Shown here: piece after piece, positions 16,685 through 24,872 of the stretch
Numbering within the stretch: the first letter of the stretch is position 1
Layout: every line of letters begins with the position of its first letter
Source of the DNA: Bergeyella porcorum
GTDB lineage: Bacteria > Bacteroidota > Bacteroidia > Flavobacteriales > Weeksellaceae
Assembly (NCBI RefSeq): GCF_042427575.1
Contig: NZ_JBHMFD010000012.1
Coordinates: forward strand, 186,001-250,000
DNA: 64,000 bases
Direction of reading: 5' to 3'
Translations under genes and position numbers: made by a program
The notes under the pieces: generated by a model
Database searches by the model: none
Told to the model about the DNA's origin: nothing
What the model saw: only the letters and a program-made list of their open reading frames with translations

Positions 16685-17272
16685 CTATTTTGCCCCAAAT
16701 TCTTTTTCCCATTCTTCGGCAGCTTCAGAAAGAACGGTATAAAATGCATCGCCATACTTTCTTATTAGCGGTGTTTTTAGAAATTGATAAACGGGTACTT
16801 TCAGCTCTTTTCCCAGTTGGCAAGCATCATTACAGATATTCCACTCGTGATAGTTGAGCGCCGTGAAGGTAGAATATTCTGTGATGCGGATAGGGTAGAG
16901 GTGGCAAGAAATGGGTTTTTGCCAATCTACCGCACCCTCTTCATACGCTTTTTCTATGCCACATTTGGTAACGCCTTTTTCATCAAAAATCACATAGGCA
17001 CATTCGGCACCGTTGACCATTGGGGTTACAAAATCACCATCCATAGGATCTATGGTCCAAGTCCCTTGCTCTTCCAATGCTTTAACGCCTTCAGGGCGGA
17101 GGTAAGGCTTTACTTTATCAAAAATGTTTTCTAAAATTTGGGTTTCTTCCTTATCCAAAGGAGCACCTACATCGCCTTCTACACAGCAGGCACCTTTGCA
17201 TTTAGAAAGGTTACAGACAAATTCTTCAGAGAAAATGTCTTCGGAGATAAGTTTATCTTCTATTTGAATCAT
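16685..17272 (-). CDS. DUF3109 family cysteine-rich protein
   Basis: A 195-residue cytoplasmic protein of the DUF3109 group. An N-terminal cluster, CNLSKCKGACC (about residues 20-30), and later Cys in AECAY, TKCGIE, SCHLYP and ICNDAC suggest metal or Fe-S binding; the SCHLYPIRI motif is characteristic. The function is unknown. It shares a strand with the DUF6427 gene upstream (11-bp gap), so they are probably cotranscribed. Length agrees with the family. Confidence 0.88.
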   Translation of the reverse strand: MIQIEDKLISEDIFSEEFVCNLSKCKGACCVEGDVGAPLDKEETQILENIFDKVKPYLRPEGVKALEEQGTWTIDPMDGDFVTPMVNGAECAYVIFDEKGVTKCGIEKAYEEGAVDWQKPISCHLYPIRITEYSTFTALNYHEWNICNDACQLGKELKVPVYQFLKTPLIRKYGDAFYTVLSEAAEEWEKEFGAK

Positions 17273-17283
17273 TGTATATTAAA

Positions 17284-18189
17284 TTATAAACTAATTGAAA
17301 AATATGATGTTTTAAAAATTATTAAACAGATTAAAATGACCCACAGCCCCAATTCTTGCATCCAATATTTAGGAAAATGCCTCAGCATACGGCTTAGGAT
17401 AATGCTAGCGGGAAAAGCCATCAGCAATAGATATTGGTAATGATTGCCCATATACAGCACAATGGTAATGAGCTGAGCCACCGTGAAAATCAAGAGAAAA
17501 GTGTATTTGAATCGGCTAATAGGACTTTTTTCATTAAAGTGATTAAAGTGGTCTATAACGGCATAAATCATCATTACCAAGATGGGCACCAGGCTATAGA
17601 GTGGTGTAAGGTCTGTAAAGGTCTTTCCGATATGAATCGGTAGATAGGCCTCATCAAAGGTGGTATAACCTATGAAAAACATTAAGGATAAGTAGGATAA
17701 AAATACCATAGCCCACCCTAAAAATAACCTGAAAATATTGAGGGCAATTTGCCGTGAAGTGGCTACAATATGCAGTAAAACAAATAAGAGCATTGGCCAA
17801 GTGGTGGGCAGAAAGATATAATTGACCGCTAAAATAGAACCTACCAAGACATAAGAACTTTTGCTGAAATCTCCTTCTGGCTTAGTGAGAAGCAGTAATA
17901 AAAAAGAATTGGTGAGCAAAGACATCGCAATGCCAATGTCCAAATGATTGGGATAAAATGCAAAAATGAAAAAAGTATATAAAAATAAAGGTAAGTGGGT
18001 ATGATAGGTGAGGTCAATCTGATCAAAAACGAAATAAGCGAGGGCAACCCCGAAAAACATAATGACCGCGGAAATCCAATGTAAATAATTGAAATTAAAT
18101 ACATTAAATAAAATAACGATACCCAGAAGAAAAATGATATAAATTGGAATTGAAAAAATATTGCTCTCTTTTGAAAGTAATTTAAACAT
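17284..18189 (-). CDS. DUF6427 polytopic membrane protein
   Basis: 301 residues with roughly eight to ten hydrophobic segments spread over the whole length (for example IYIIFLLGIVILFNVFNF, SLLTNSFLLLLLT, YLSLMFFIGYT, KYWMQELGLWVILICLIIF). It fits the flavobacterial DUF6427 family, function unknown, often adjacent to a small DUF6341 gene, which here lies divergently at 18232. First gene of a two-gene unit with DUF3109. Confidence 0.8.
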   Translation of the reverse strand: MFKLLSKESNIFSIPIYIIFLLGIVILFNVFNFNYLHWISAVIMFFGVALAYFVFDQIDLTYHTHLPLFLYTFFIFAFYPNHLDIGIAMSLLTNSFLLLLLTKPEGDFSKSSYVLVGSILAVNYIFLPTTWPMLLFVLLHIVATSRQIALNIFRLFLGWAMVFLSYLSLMFFIGYTTFDEAYLPIHIGKTFTDLTPLYSLVPILVMMIYAVIDHFNHFNEKSPISRFKYTFLLIFTVAQLITIVLYMGNHYQYLLLMAFPASIILSRMLRHFPKYWMQELGLWVILICLIIFKTSYFSISL

Positions 18190-18195
18190 TTTTTA

Positions 18196-18203
18196 TAAAT
18201 TTG
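18196..18203 (+). promoter_or_regulatory. -7 box of the DUF6341 gene
   Basis: TAAATTTG fits TAnnTTTG, 28 bp before the ATG at 18232. It lies back to back with the opposite -7 box at 18206-18213. Confidence 0.5.
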
Positions 18204-18205
18204 TG

Positions 18206-18213
18206 CAAAGTTA
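18206..18213 (-). promoter_or_regulatory. -7 box of the DUF6427 gene
   Basis: The minus strand reads TAACTTTG, 16 bp before the ATG at 18189. Only two bases separate it from the divergent plus-strand box, so RNA polymerases at the two promoters should compete. Confidence 0.5.
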
Positions 18214-18231
18214 ATTTAAAAAAGGAAAACA

Positions 18232-18462
18232 ATGACATCTTTCTGGTTATTCTTGAGCGATCTATTTAAGTGGAGTTTCAATTTCTACGATATTTTTGGA
18301 TATGTACTCAATTGGATTCTTTTCATCGTGGCATCGGTATTGTTCATCTATTGGTGTTGGGAGCTTATCGTTCCTTTGGGAAATAATAAGGATAAGCAGT
18401 ACAAGTCTCCATCTAAAGAGATCCGCCCATACTACGATCCTAGCATTATGAAAAGAGATTAA
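18232..18462 (+). CDS. DUF6341 small membrane protein
   Basis: 76 residues, with one long hydrophobic stretch (about 20-45, WILFIVASVLFIYWCWELIV) and a short charged tail ending YYDPSIMKRD. It matches the flavobacterial DUF6341 group, sometimes mislabelled uracil phosphoribosyltransferase. The function is unknown. It is divergent from DUF6427 with face-to-face promoters and is followed by a terminator. Good start context. Confidence 0.8.
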   Translation: MTSFWLFLSDLFKWSFNFYDIFGYVLNWILFIVASVLFIYWCWELIVPLGNNKDKQYKSPSKEIRPYYDPSIMKRD

Positions 18463-18490
18463 TAAATCCTGAGGATTGTAAAAAGATAAA

Positions 18491-18525
18491 AAATACCATT
18501 TGCAAGTTTTGCGAATGGTATTTTT
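18491..18525 (+). terminator. Terminator of the DUF6341 gene
   Basis: AAATACCATT pairs with AATGGTATTT across a 13-base region (with inner GC/GC pairing), followed by T2. It may work in both directions, as the usp gene converges on it. Confidence 0.75.
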
Positions 18526-18548
18526 ATTTGGACAAAGTAATCAATCAT

Positions 18549-18989
18549 TTAATCACCGTGGCAAGGGACTACCAGCACTGGGATAGGAGAGGTCTTGGTA
18601 AGTTCTTTGGTAAGACTTCCTACAAAAACATCATAGATACCACTTCTCCCGTGGGAGCCCATTACAATATAATCGGCATTTTTATCTCTGGCATATTCCA
18701 AAATAATATCCTTGGCAATGCCTTGTTTCAGATAATGCTCACAGTCTACCCCTTGGGCAATAATGCGTTGCTGCAAGGTATTGAGTTGTAGCAATTCTTC
18801 TTTTATCTCATTTTGCTCTACCTCTGGAAAATACTGAAACCCCATATCTCCGATGGCGAAGCCAATGTCCGATGGTGTTACGTGGATAAGGTGTAGTTTA
18901 CCATTGGTTTTTTTTGCAAAATCTACCGCTCCGTCTAGCAATTTATCTGTAGAATCAGAAAAATCAACTGGCAAAATAATTCGTGTCAT
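18549..18989 (-). CDS. Universal stress protein (UspA family)
   Basis: A single-domain Usp of 146 residues. It has the N-terminal strand MTRIILPVDFSDST, the central DYIVMGSHGRSG segment, and the C-terminal PIPVLVVP; the ATP-binding pattern G-2x-G-9x-G(S/T) appears as GSHGRSGIYDVFVGSLT. The cytoplasmic role in stress survival is inferred from the family. Short version with one domain, whereas many Bacteroidetes copies are tandem. Monocistronic. Confidence 0.92.
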   Translation of the reverse strand: MTRIILPVDFSDSTDKLLDGAVDFAKKTNGKLHLIHVTPSDIGFAIGDMGFQYFPEVEQNEIKEELLQLNTLQQRIIAQGVDCEHYLKQGIAKDIILEYARDKNADYIVMGSHGRSGIYDVFVGSLTKELTKTSPIPVLVVPCHGD

Positions 18990-19071
18990 AATTAAAGGTT
19001 TTTAGTGATTTGTTTTTCCTCCCTTAAAGGTACAACTTTTCACGGAAATAGCCAAGAAAAGGAAAATAAAA

Positions 19072-19095
19072 AAGTCCACCCATCGGGGCGGACTT
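19072..19095 (-). terminator. Terminator of the YceI gene
   Basis: On the minus strand AAGTCCGCCC pairs with GGGTGGACTT, followed by T4. It lies 25 bp after the YceI stop. Confidence 0.75.
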
Positions 19096-19119
19096 CTTTG
19101 TGGTATCGAAAAGTCATTA

Positions 19120-19797
19120 TTATTTATTCGCTACAATGTTGATTTCCAAATCTACATCTGGTGAAATCATCCAATCTTTAGGGGCACCTTCTGTACCATA
19201 AGCCAATCCCCAATCTTGTCTGTTGATGGTGATTTTGGATACTACGCTTATTTGGCTATCGGTAACATCTACTTTTGCTGGGAATGTTACATTTACCGTT
19301 TTATCCTTGATGGTAAGGTTACCACTCACGGTTTTATTAGCTCCCTCTACTTTGCTGGCATCGGTTCCTGCGGCAAGGTCTTCTACTTTAGTGATGGCAA
19401 ATTTCACATTAGGATATTTGGCAACATCGAAGAAATCAGCAGATTTTAGGTGTGCATCTAGGTCTGCAGAGGTCTTACCATCGCTCATTGCAGGATCTAC
19501 GGCTGCAGGGTCTGTAGTTAGGGTATTGATGTCTGATACCAATTCCCCAGAGGTAAGTCCTGATGCTTCAGCGAAAAGGCTCCCTGATACTTTGGTAGTA
19601 CCATATCTAGGATTAAGACCACCTTTGTGGTAAGCTTTCCAAAGAATAGAGCTGGCATCGCTATTAACGGTAAACGCATTTCCTGTTTGTTCTGCCACGG
19701 TTTGTTCTGTAGCAGTAGTTACATTATCGGTTTTGTTTTCTTTACAAGAAACGATGAATAAAGCAGCAGAAAGTGCTAATACTGAAAGTTTTTTCAT
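19120..19797 (-). CDS. YceI-family lipoprotein
   Basis: 225 residues with a lipoprotein signal peptide (lipobox FIVSC, Cys near residue 18) and a YceI lipocalin-like barrel (about 42-225): SSILWKAYHKGG, ADLDAHLKSADFFDVAKYPNVKF, DKTVNVTFPAKVDV, INRQDWGLAYG. YceI proteins bind isoprenoid or amphiphilic ligands in the periplasm. Lipid anchoring is common in Bacteroidetes. It has its own promoter (TAAATTTG at 19834-19841, minus) and terminator. The exact ligand is unknown. Confidence 0.92.
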   Translation of the reverse strand: MKKLSVLALSAALFIVSCKENKTDNVTTATEQTVAEQTGNAFTVNSDASSILWKAYHKGGLNPRYGTTKVSGSLFAEASGLTSGELVSDINTLTTDPAAVDPAMSDGKTSADLDAHLKSADFFDVAKYPNVKFAITKVEDLAAGTDASKVEGANKTVSGNLTIKDKTVNVTFPAKVDVTDSQISVVSKITINRQDWGLAYGTEGAPKDWMISPDVDLEINIVANK

Positions 19798-19833
19798 AAT
19801 GCTAATTGATTTTTGTTATAAAAAATGATGGTG

Positions 19834-19841
19834 CAAATTTA
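19834..19841 (-). promoter_or_regulatory. -7 box of the YceI gene
   Basis: The minus strand reads TAAATTTG, 36 bp before the ATG at 19797. Confidence 0.5.
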
Positions 19842-19927
19842 GAAACTAAAATATTAGATTTCATTGATGTATGATAAGAAATGTAGAAATGCAATTTTTT
19901 TATCTTTTTAGGGAATAACCCTTTCTG

Positions 19928-21007
19928 TCAATAAAAATCTGGAAAGGGAAGCTTGAGCTGTATGGAGATTTGTTTTTGTTCCTGCGTATTGAGGTTGGAT
20001 AGGGAAAGCCCCAAAAGGCGTATGGGCTTGTCATAAGGGCGTAGTTCCCATAGTTTTAGAGCAGTTTCGTAGAAGTCTTGGGCATTTTCGTAGTAGAACT
20101 CTTGCGTTTTACTTCTGGTGAAAACGGAGAAATCTTTGTATTTGATTTTCAGAGTTAGGGTCTTGCCTTTAATGTTTTTATTACTGATGCGATGTTCTAA
20201 CTGCTCACTAATGTTTTGCAACTGATGAAAAACGGCTTCTTCGTCCAAGAGATTATCCCAAAAGGTTTCTTCTACCCCTACACTTTTGGCAATTCTCACG
20301 GGTTTTACCTCGCTGGTGTGTATCCCTCTCACTACATTGTAGTAGTAAATTCCAGCTTTTCCAAATAGCGATTGCAATTCTTCCAAGGATTTTTCTTTCA
20401 GGTCTTTCCCCGTGAAGATATGTTTTTCGTGCATTTTATTGGCAGTCACTTTCCCTATGCCGTAGAATTTTTCTATGGGCAATTGCTCCATAAAGCTATG
20501 GATTTGGCTGGGATGGATGGTTTTTTGTCCATTGGGCTTATGGTAATCTGAGGCTACTTTTGCCAAGAATTTATTAATGGAAATTCCTGCAGAAGCCGTG
20601 AGCCCTGTTTTTTCAAATATTTTTTGACGAATTTCCCTTGCGATTTCATTAGCAGAGGTCATTCCTTTTTTGTTTTCGGTAACATCTAGATAGGCTTCAT
20701 CTAAGGAAAGAGGCTCTACCAAATCGGTATATTCATAGAAGATATCTCGGATTTGTTGGGAAATTTCTTTGTATCGCTGGAATCTTGGTTTGATGACAAT
20801 GAGTTGAGGGCATTTTTTCAGTGCCATTTTACCAGGCATAGCAGAGCGGATGCCGTGGGCTCTGGCTTCGTAGCTTGCGGCTGCCACTACACCATATTCA
20901 CCGCCACCCACACATACGGGTTTTCCACGCAGCTCAGGATTATCGTGCTGCTCTACCGATGCAAAGAATGCATCCATATCAATATGGATTATTTTACGGT
21001 GTTGCAC
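19928..21007 (-). CDS. dinB: DNA polymerase IV
   Basis: A Y-family translesion polymerase, about 359 residues, starting at GTG 21007 (MQHRKIIHIDMDAFFASVEQ). Catalytic carboxylates are visible in HIDMDAFF (residues 9-11) and SLDEAYLDV (about residues 103-104); a helix-hairpin-helix follows (YGIGKVTANKMHEKHI) and the little-finger domain occupies the C-terminal third. It ends in the sliding-clamp-like motif QLKLPF. It stands alone, with A+T word repeats upstream. No SOS box is recognisable. Confidence 0.95.
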   Translation of the reverse strand: MQHRKIIHIDMDAFFASVEQHDNPELRGKPVCVGGGEYGVVAAASYEARAHGIRSAMPGKMALKKCPQLIVIKPRFQRYKEISQQIRDIFYEYTDLVEPLSLDEAYLDVTENKKGMTSANEIAREIRQKIFEKTGLTASAGISINKFLAKVASDYHKPNGQKTIHPSQIHSFMEQLPIEKFYGIGKVTANKMHEKHIFTGKDLKEKSLEELQSLFGKAGIYYYNVVRGIHTSEVKPVRIAKSVGVEETFWDNLLDEEAVFHQLQNISEQLEHRISNKNIKGKTLTLKIKYKDFSVFTRSKTQEFYYENAQDFYETALKLWELRPYDKPIRLLGLSLSNLNTQEQKQISIQLKLPFPDFY

Positions 21008-21033
21008 GCTGGGAACAGTGGTTATTGTAAATT

Positions 21034-21142
21034 ATTAATGGTTAATGATTAGTTGTTAATTTTGAACGATTTAAACATCGAATATCAAACCTCATTAGAC
21101 CATTAATAATTTACAATTGATAATTAACCATTAGCCATTAAT
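21034..21142. repeat. A+T word repeats (ATTAACCATTA type)
   Basis: Reiterated words such as TTATTAATGGTTAATGATTA and, inverted, TAATTAACCATTAGCCATTA fill the dinB-punA gap and run into the punA stop. Related stretches occur at 38057-38115 and 59800-59865. Confidence 0.5.
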
Positions 21143-21950
21143 AATTCTTAATCAAGCCTTTTACGATGGTAATTACTTTTGGCATTGCTTTATCTGCAGC
21201 GGCTAAAACCTCGTCGTGAGAAACGGTGTAGGCAATTTCTGGCCCACCCACATCGGTAATAATGGAAATCCCGAAGCAATCCATCCCCTGATGTTTGGCA
21301 ACAATCACCTCTGGTACAGTACTCATACCTACCGCATCGCCTCCCACAGCACGCACCATTCCGTATTCTGCTGGGGTTTCAAAGGTAGGCCCCTGCAGGG
21401 CAAGGTAAACGCCCTTGTGGTAATCTATGCTGGCTTCTTTGGCTACATTTTCAGCGATTTCCAGCATTTTCTTACTGTAAGGCTCGCTCATATCTACGAA
21501 ACGAGGTCCAAATTCATCTAAGTTTTTACCACGCAACGGATGCTCTGGCATCATATTGATGTGGTCTGAAATCATCATAATATCAGCTACTTTGAAGTTA
21601 GGATTTACTCCACCAGAAGCATTAGAAACGATAAGATTCTTAATGCCCAACAAATGAAATACACGGAATGGGAAAGTCACAGTATTCATATCGTGTCCTT
21701 CATAATAATGGAATCTGCCACTCATCATCAGCACTTTTTTACCTTCCAAAGTACCATAGATAAGCTTTCCGCCGTGTCCTACTACTGTAGTCTGAGGGAA
21801 ATTGGGAATATCCTTATAATCAATAGTATGGATAGCATCTACCTCGTGTTTCAATGCCCCTAGACCAGAGCCTAATACGATGGCGAAATCAGGTGTATCT
21901 TGAATAATATTTCTGATGTAATCTGCAGTTTGTTTAATTTTTTCTAACAT
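21138..21950 (-). CDS. Purine-nucleoside phosphorylase
   Basis: Trimeric-type PNP (inosine/guanosine phosphorylase), 270 residues. Phosphate-site and family motifs: LGSGLGAL (about 27-34), VVGHGGKLIYG, GRFHYYEGHDM (about 80-90), NASGGVNP, LQGPTFETPAEY and ITDVGG. It salvages purine bases from nucleosides in the cytoplasm. Its start overlaps the lpxK end by 17 bp, so it is translated from the lpxK message. Length is standard. Confidence 0.94.
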   Translation of the reverse strand: MLEKIKQTADYIRNIIQDTPDFAIVLGSGLGALKHEVDAIHTIDYKDIPNFPQTTVVGHGGKLIYGTLEGKKVLMMSGRFHYYEGHDMNTVTFPFRVFHLLGIKNLIVSNASGGVNPNFKVADIMMISDHINMMPEHPLRGKNLDEFGPRFVDMSEPYSKKMLEIAENVAKEASIDYHKGVYLALQGPTFETPAEYGMVRAVGGDAVGMSTVPEVIVAKHQGMDCFGISIITDVGGPEIAYTVSHDEVLAAADKAMPKVITIVKGLIKNY

Positions 21951-22965
21951 AGTCTAAAACAATTTGATTAAACTCTTCTTTCTTATCAATTTCAATATTG
22001 ATAGGCCAATAATAAACCAACTCTCTGAGATAGTCAAAGGTTTTTAAACGCACATAGTCTTTCTCTGTGGTGAGAATCAGTTTGTACTCGCCTAATTTCT
22101 TATACTCTGCAATGATGTTTTTCACATCTTGCTCGGTAAAGTGATGATGGTCTTTAAACTTGAGATGCTTTACCTTTTGAGAAAACTTAGCAAGGTGTTT
22201 CAGCAGGGGAGTAGGATTGGCAATCCCTGTGATGAGCAAAATGTCGTAGTACGCCAAATTGTTATCAGGTAAGGTTTTCTGCAGTGTATTGCCAAAGATA
22301 TTTTCATCATAAGTGACGGTAGAAAAAAACACTTTCTGATAGTGCAGAGGTTTAATTCTGGAAATATAGTATTGTTTATGCTCTTCGGTTAAGTTTTCTG
22401 GGCATTTGGAAACCATAATCACATCGGCTCTTCTGGCACCGCTTCTGCCTTCTCTTAGGTCACCTGCAGGGAGTACAAAGTCTTTGAAATAAGGGTCGTA
22501 ATAATCCGTCATCAGAATATTGAACCCCGCTTTTATGGCACGGTGCTGCATAGCATCATCCAAGATGAGGACATCCAAATCCATATCTTCAATGATTTTC
22601 TTGGCTCCGGGCACTCGTTGTTCCGAAACGCCTATCACAAAGCGGTTTTTGAAGCGTTCAAATAATTGCATTGCTTCATCACCTACAGTTTTGAAATTGC
22701 TATCATAGTTGGTAATACCATAGCCTTTGGTTACCCTGCCATAGCCTCTGGAAAGCACGCCTGTGCGGTATTGTTTGGATAATAAATCCGCAAGATACAT
22801 TACCATAGGCGATTTTCCACTGCCGCCCACAGAAAGATTGCCCACATTGATGATGGGGGTTTTGAATTTTGTAGATTTAAAAATCCCTAAATTATAACAG
22901 GCGTTTCGTATGCTAACTACCAAGTGATAACCTAAGGAAAAGGGGTAAAGAAACCATCTTTTCAC
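21934..22965 (-). CDS. lpxK: Tetraacyldisaccharide 4'-kinase
   Basis: LpxK phosphorylates the lipid A disaccharide at the inner membrane. 343 residues from a GTG at 22965 (MKRWFLYPFSLGYH). An N-terminal amphipathic/membrane helix precedes the Walker A loop NLSVGGSGKSPMV (about residues 43-55); further motifs are LSRGYGR, VGDEAMQL, LDDAMQHRAI and the C-terminal TTEKDYVRL. Promoter TAATTTTG at 23005-23012 on the minus strand. A phased 22-bp repeat array lies about 100 bp upstream of that promoter. Confidence 0.93.
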   Translation of the reverse strand: MKRWFLYPFSLGYHLVVSIRNACYNLGIFKSTKFKTPIINVGNLSVGGSGKSPMVMYLADLLSKQYRTGVLSRGYGRVTKGYGITNYDSNFKTVGDEAMQLFERFKNRFVIGVSEQRVPGAKKIIEDMDLDVLILDDAMQHRAIKAGFNILMTDYYDPYFKDFVLPAGDLREGRSGARRADVIMVSKCPENLTEEHKQYYISRIKPLHYQKVFFSTVTYDENIFGNTLQKTLPDNNLAYYDILLITGIANPTPLLKHLAKFSQKVKHLKFKDHHHFTEQDVKNIIAEYKKLGEYKLILTTEKDYVRLKTFDYLRELVYYWPINIEIDKKEEFNQIVLDYVRKN

Positions 22966-23004
22966 TAAGCGTATTTTTTTATTGTTGTTAATTTTTCAGG
23001 GCTA

Positions 23005-23012
23005 CAAAATTA
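23005..23012 (-). promoter_or_regulatory. -7 box of lpxK-PNP
   Basis: The minus strand reads TAATTTTG, a consensus match 39 bp before the GTG start at 22965. Confidence 0.5.
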
Positions 23013-23115
23013 AGGTTTTTTGTGAAATTAATGAGGGGAAAGAGCAAAGAAAAAAGTCATAAGTGGGAAAGTATTGTGTCGCTTTTTTTTATTCTGAAAA
23101 GGTATGAAAAAAAAG

Positions 23116-23216
23116 GAAGCTTCTAATCGAGCAAAACGAAGCTAGGTTTTGGGTAAAATGAAGCTTGGTTTTGGATGAAACGAAGCTAGGTTTTTAGTGA
23201 AACTAAGCAGGATTAT
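23116..23216. repeat. 22-bp phased tandem repeat array (4.5 units)
   Basis: Units begin at 23116, 23138, 23160, 23182 and (partial) 23204, exactly 22 bp apart. Conserved at the unit ends are GAAGCT and (G/T)AAA(A)Y; the centre varies (for example GGTTTTGG). It lies between the nuo terminator and the lpxK promoter. No frame or spacer structure is present. The rest of the 22966-23378 gap shows nothing else. Confidence 0.85.
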
Positions 23217-23312
23217 TCTATATTATCACTAATGTTTTGATTTACAATAGGTTTTAACCAGAAAGAAGGCTATGTGAAAATATAGCAAATTGTAGGTTTA
23301 TCCATCATAAGG

Positions 23313-23344
23313 AAAAGCCACACAGCACTCGCTATGTGGCTTTT
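23313..23344 (-). terminator. Terminator of the nuo operon
   Basis: AAAAGCCACA pairs perfectly with TGTGGCTTTT across a 12-base loop, 35 bp after the nuoN stop. Confidence 0.85.
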
Positions 23345-23378
23345 GTATCAAACATTAGTTTTGGTCTTCGTCTTAATT

Positions 23379-24761
23379 TTAGCTTAAGAATTGCTTGGCA
23401 AACCAATCTGGGAAAACTCCCAATGCAATGATGGTAATGATGATGAAAATTGCCAAAATGTTGTAGGTGATTGTTACCTTTTCAGAGGTTTTGAAGCTAC
23501 TTTCTTTGAAGAAGAACATTGCAATAATCAGCCTTAGATAGTATGCAATGGAAATGGCAGAACCTAAAATGGCAATCAATACTAAGAAAGCAGCACCGTC
23601 GATGGCTTGTGCAAATAGGGTGAACTTTGCCATAAACCCTGCAGTAAGAGGAACTCCCGCCATAGAAAGCATAGAGATGGCACCTACTACAGCCAATAAT
23701 GGCTCAGATTTAGCCAAACCTTTGAAAGCGTTGTAAGAGGTTTCTCTTTTGATTTTTTCTACCCAGATTAAAGTCATCATTACCCCTAGGTTGGCAATAG
23801 CATAAGCAAAAAGGTAAAACGCCAAATTGTAAGAAGAAAGGCTATTCATCCCAAAGAAAATCAAGCCGAGGTATCCTGCGTGTGAAACGGAAGAATAGGC
23901 TAGCATTCTCTTAGCATTGCTTTGTGCCAATCCCATAGCATTGGCAAGAAGTAGTGTGATGATGATGAGTACTCCCAAGAGGTTGTTCCATTCTGTATAA
24001 ACGCCAATGAACGCTGTGGTCATCAAACGGAAAAACGCATAGAAGCCTGCAATTTTTACCACGCTCATCATAAATGCTGTAACTAGCGAAGGAGAACCTT
24101 GGTACACATCTGGGCTCCAAGTATGGAATGGCGCTAGCGAAACTTTGAATGCCATTGCAGCAATCATTAGGATGATGCCCAGTTTCAGCATCAAGTCACC
24201 ATTCCCAGATGCCATTGCAAAATCACCTATTTGATTCAAATCAAAAGTTCCAGCACTGCCATAGACCAAAGTAATCCCAAATAGCAAAAAGCCTGTAGCA
24301 AATGCTCCCATAAGGAAGTATTTGAGAGAAGCCTCGTTGGAGCGAAGGTCGCTTTTATTAGCACCCGCCATCACATACAATGGTATAGAAAGAATTTCAA
24401 TACCAATGAACAAGGTCATCAGATTTTGATAGCCAAAGAGAACAATACTTCCACAAAGTGCGAAAAGCATCAGGGCATAGAGTTCGGATTGATGGCTTCT
24501 GTGATTGCTTAGTGCAAAACCTCCCATAAAGAAGATGAGCAAAGTAACCACTAAAGCAATTCTGGTGAAAAGTGCAGCATTGGCATCCAACTCAAACATA
24601 TTGCTATACTGAGCGAAGAACTGAGCCTCTGGTAAAAAGCTTGTGTACAAAGCCGCCAGCAGACCAGCAATTCCAACATAACGCGCCATTTTTCCCTTTT
24701 GGAAAACTCCGGTAAACAATGCTACTACAGCCGTTAAAAATACAATAATTAAAACACTCAT
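23379..24761 (-). CDS. nuoN: NADH-quinone oxidoreductase subunit N
   Basis: 460-residue membrane antiporter-like subunit of respiratory complex I, last gene of the nuo operon. About 13-14 transmembrane helices; conserved charged residues sit in the helix with SNEASLKYFLMGAF and in LAPFHTWSPDVYQGSP. The ending includes ALGVFPDWFAKQF. It helps carry protons coupled to menaquinone reduction. A 111-bp gap separates it from nuoM, so an internal promoter is possible, but I see none clearly. Confidence 0.95.
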   Translation of the reverse strand: MSVLIIVFLTAVVALFTGVFQKGKMARYVGIAGLLAALYTSFLPEAQFFAQYSNMFELDANAALFTRIALVVTLLIFFMGGFALSNHRSHQSELYALMLFALCGSIVLFGYQNLMTLFIGIEILSIPLYVMAGANKSDLRSNEASLKYFLMGAFATGFLLFGITLVYGSAGTFDLNQIGDFAMASGNGDLMLKLGIILMIAAMAFKVSLAPFHTWSPDVYQGSPSLVTAFMMSVVKIAGFYAFFRLMTTAFIGVYTEWNNLLGVLIIITLLLANAMGLAQSNAKRMLAYSSVSHAGYLGLIFFGMNSLSSYNLAFYLFAYAIANLGVMMTLIWVEKIKRETSYNAFKGLAKSEPLLAVVGAISMLSMAGVPLTAGFMAKFTLFAQAIDGAAFLVLIAILGSAISIAYYLRLIIAMFFFKESSFKTSEKVTITYNILAIFIIITIIALGVFPDWFAKQFLS

Positions 24762-24872
24762 ATTATAGATTTGAAATGTGAGATTTTTTCACCAAAAGGT
24801 TTTAAAACCTCTATATTCTTAGTTTAAATTTTATGACTTCTAATATTCATCATCGAGATGAAAAGGCGTTGA

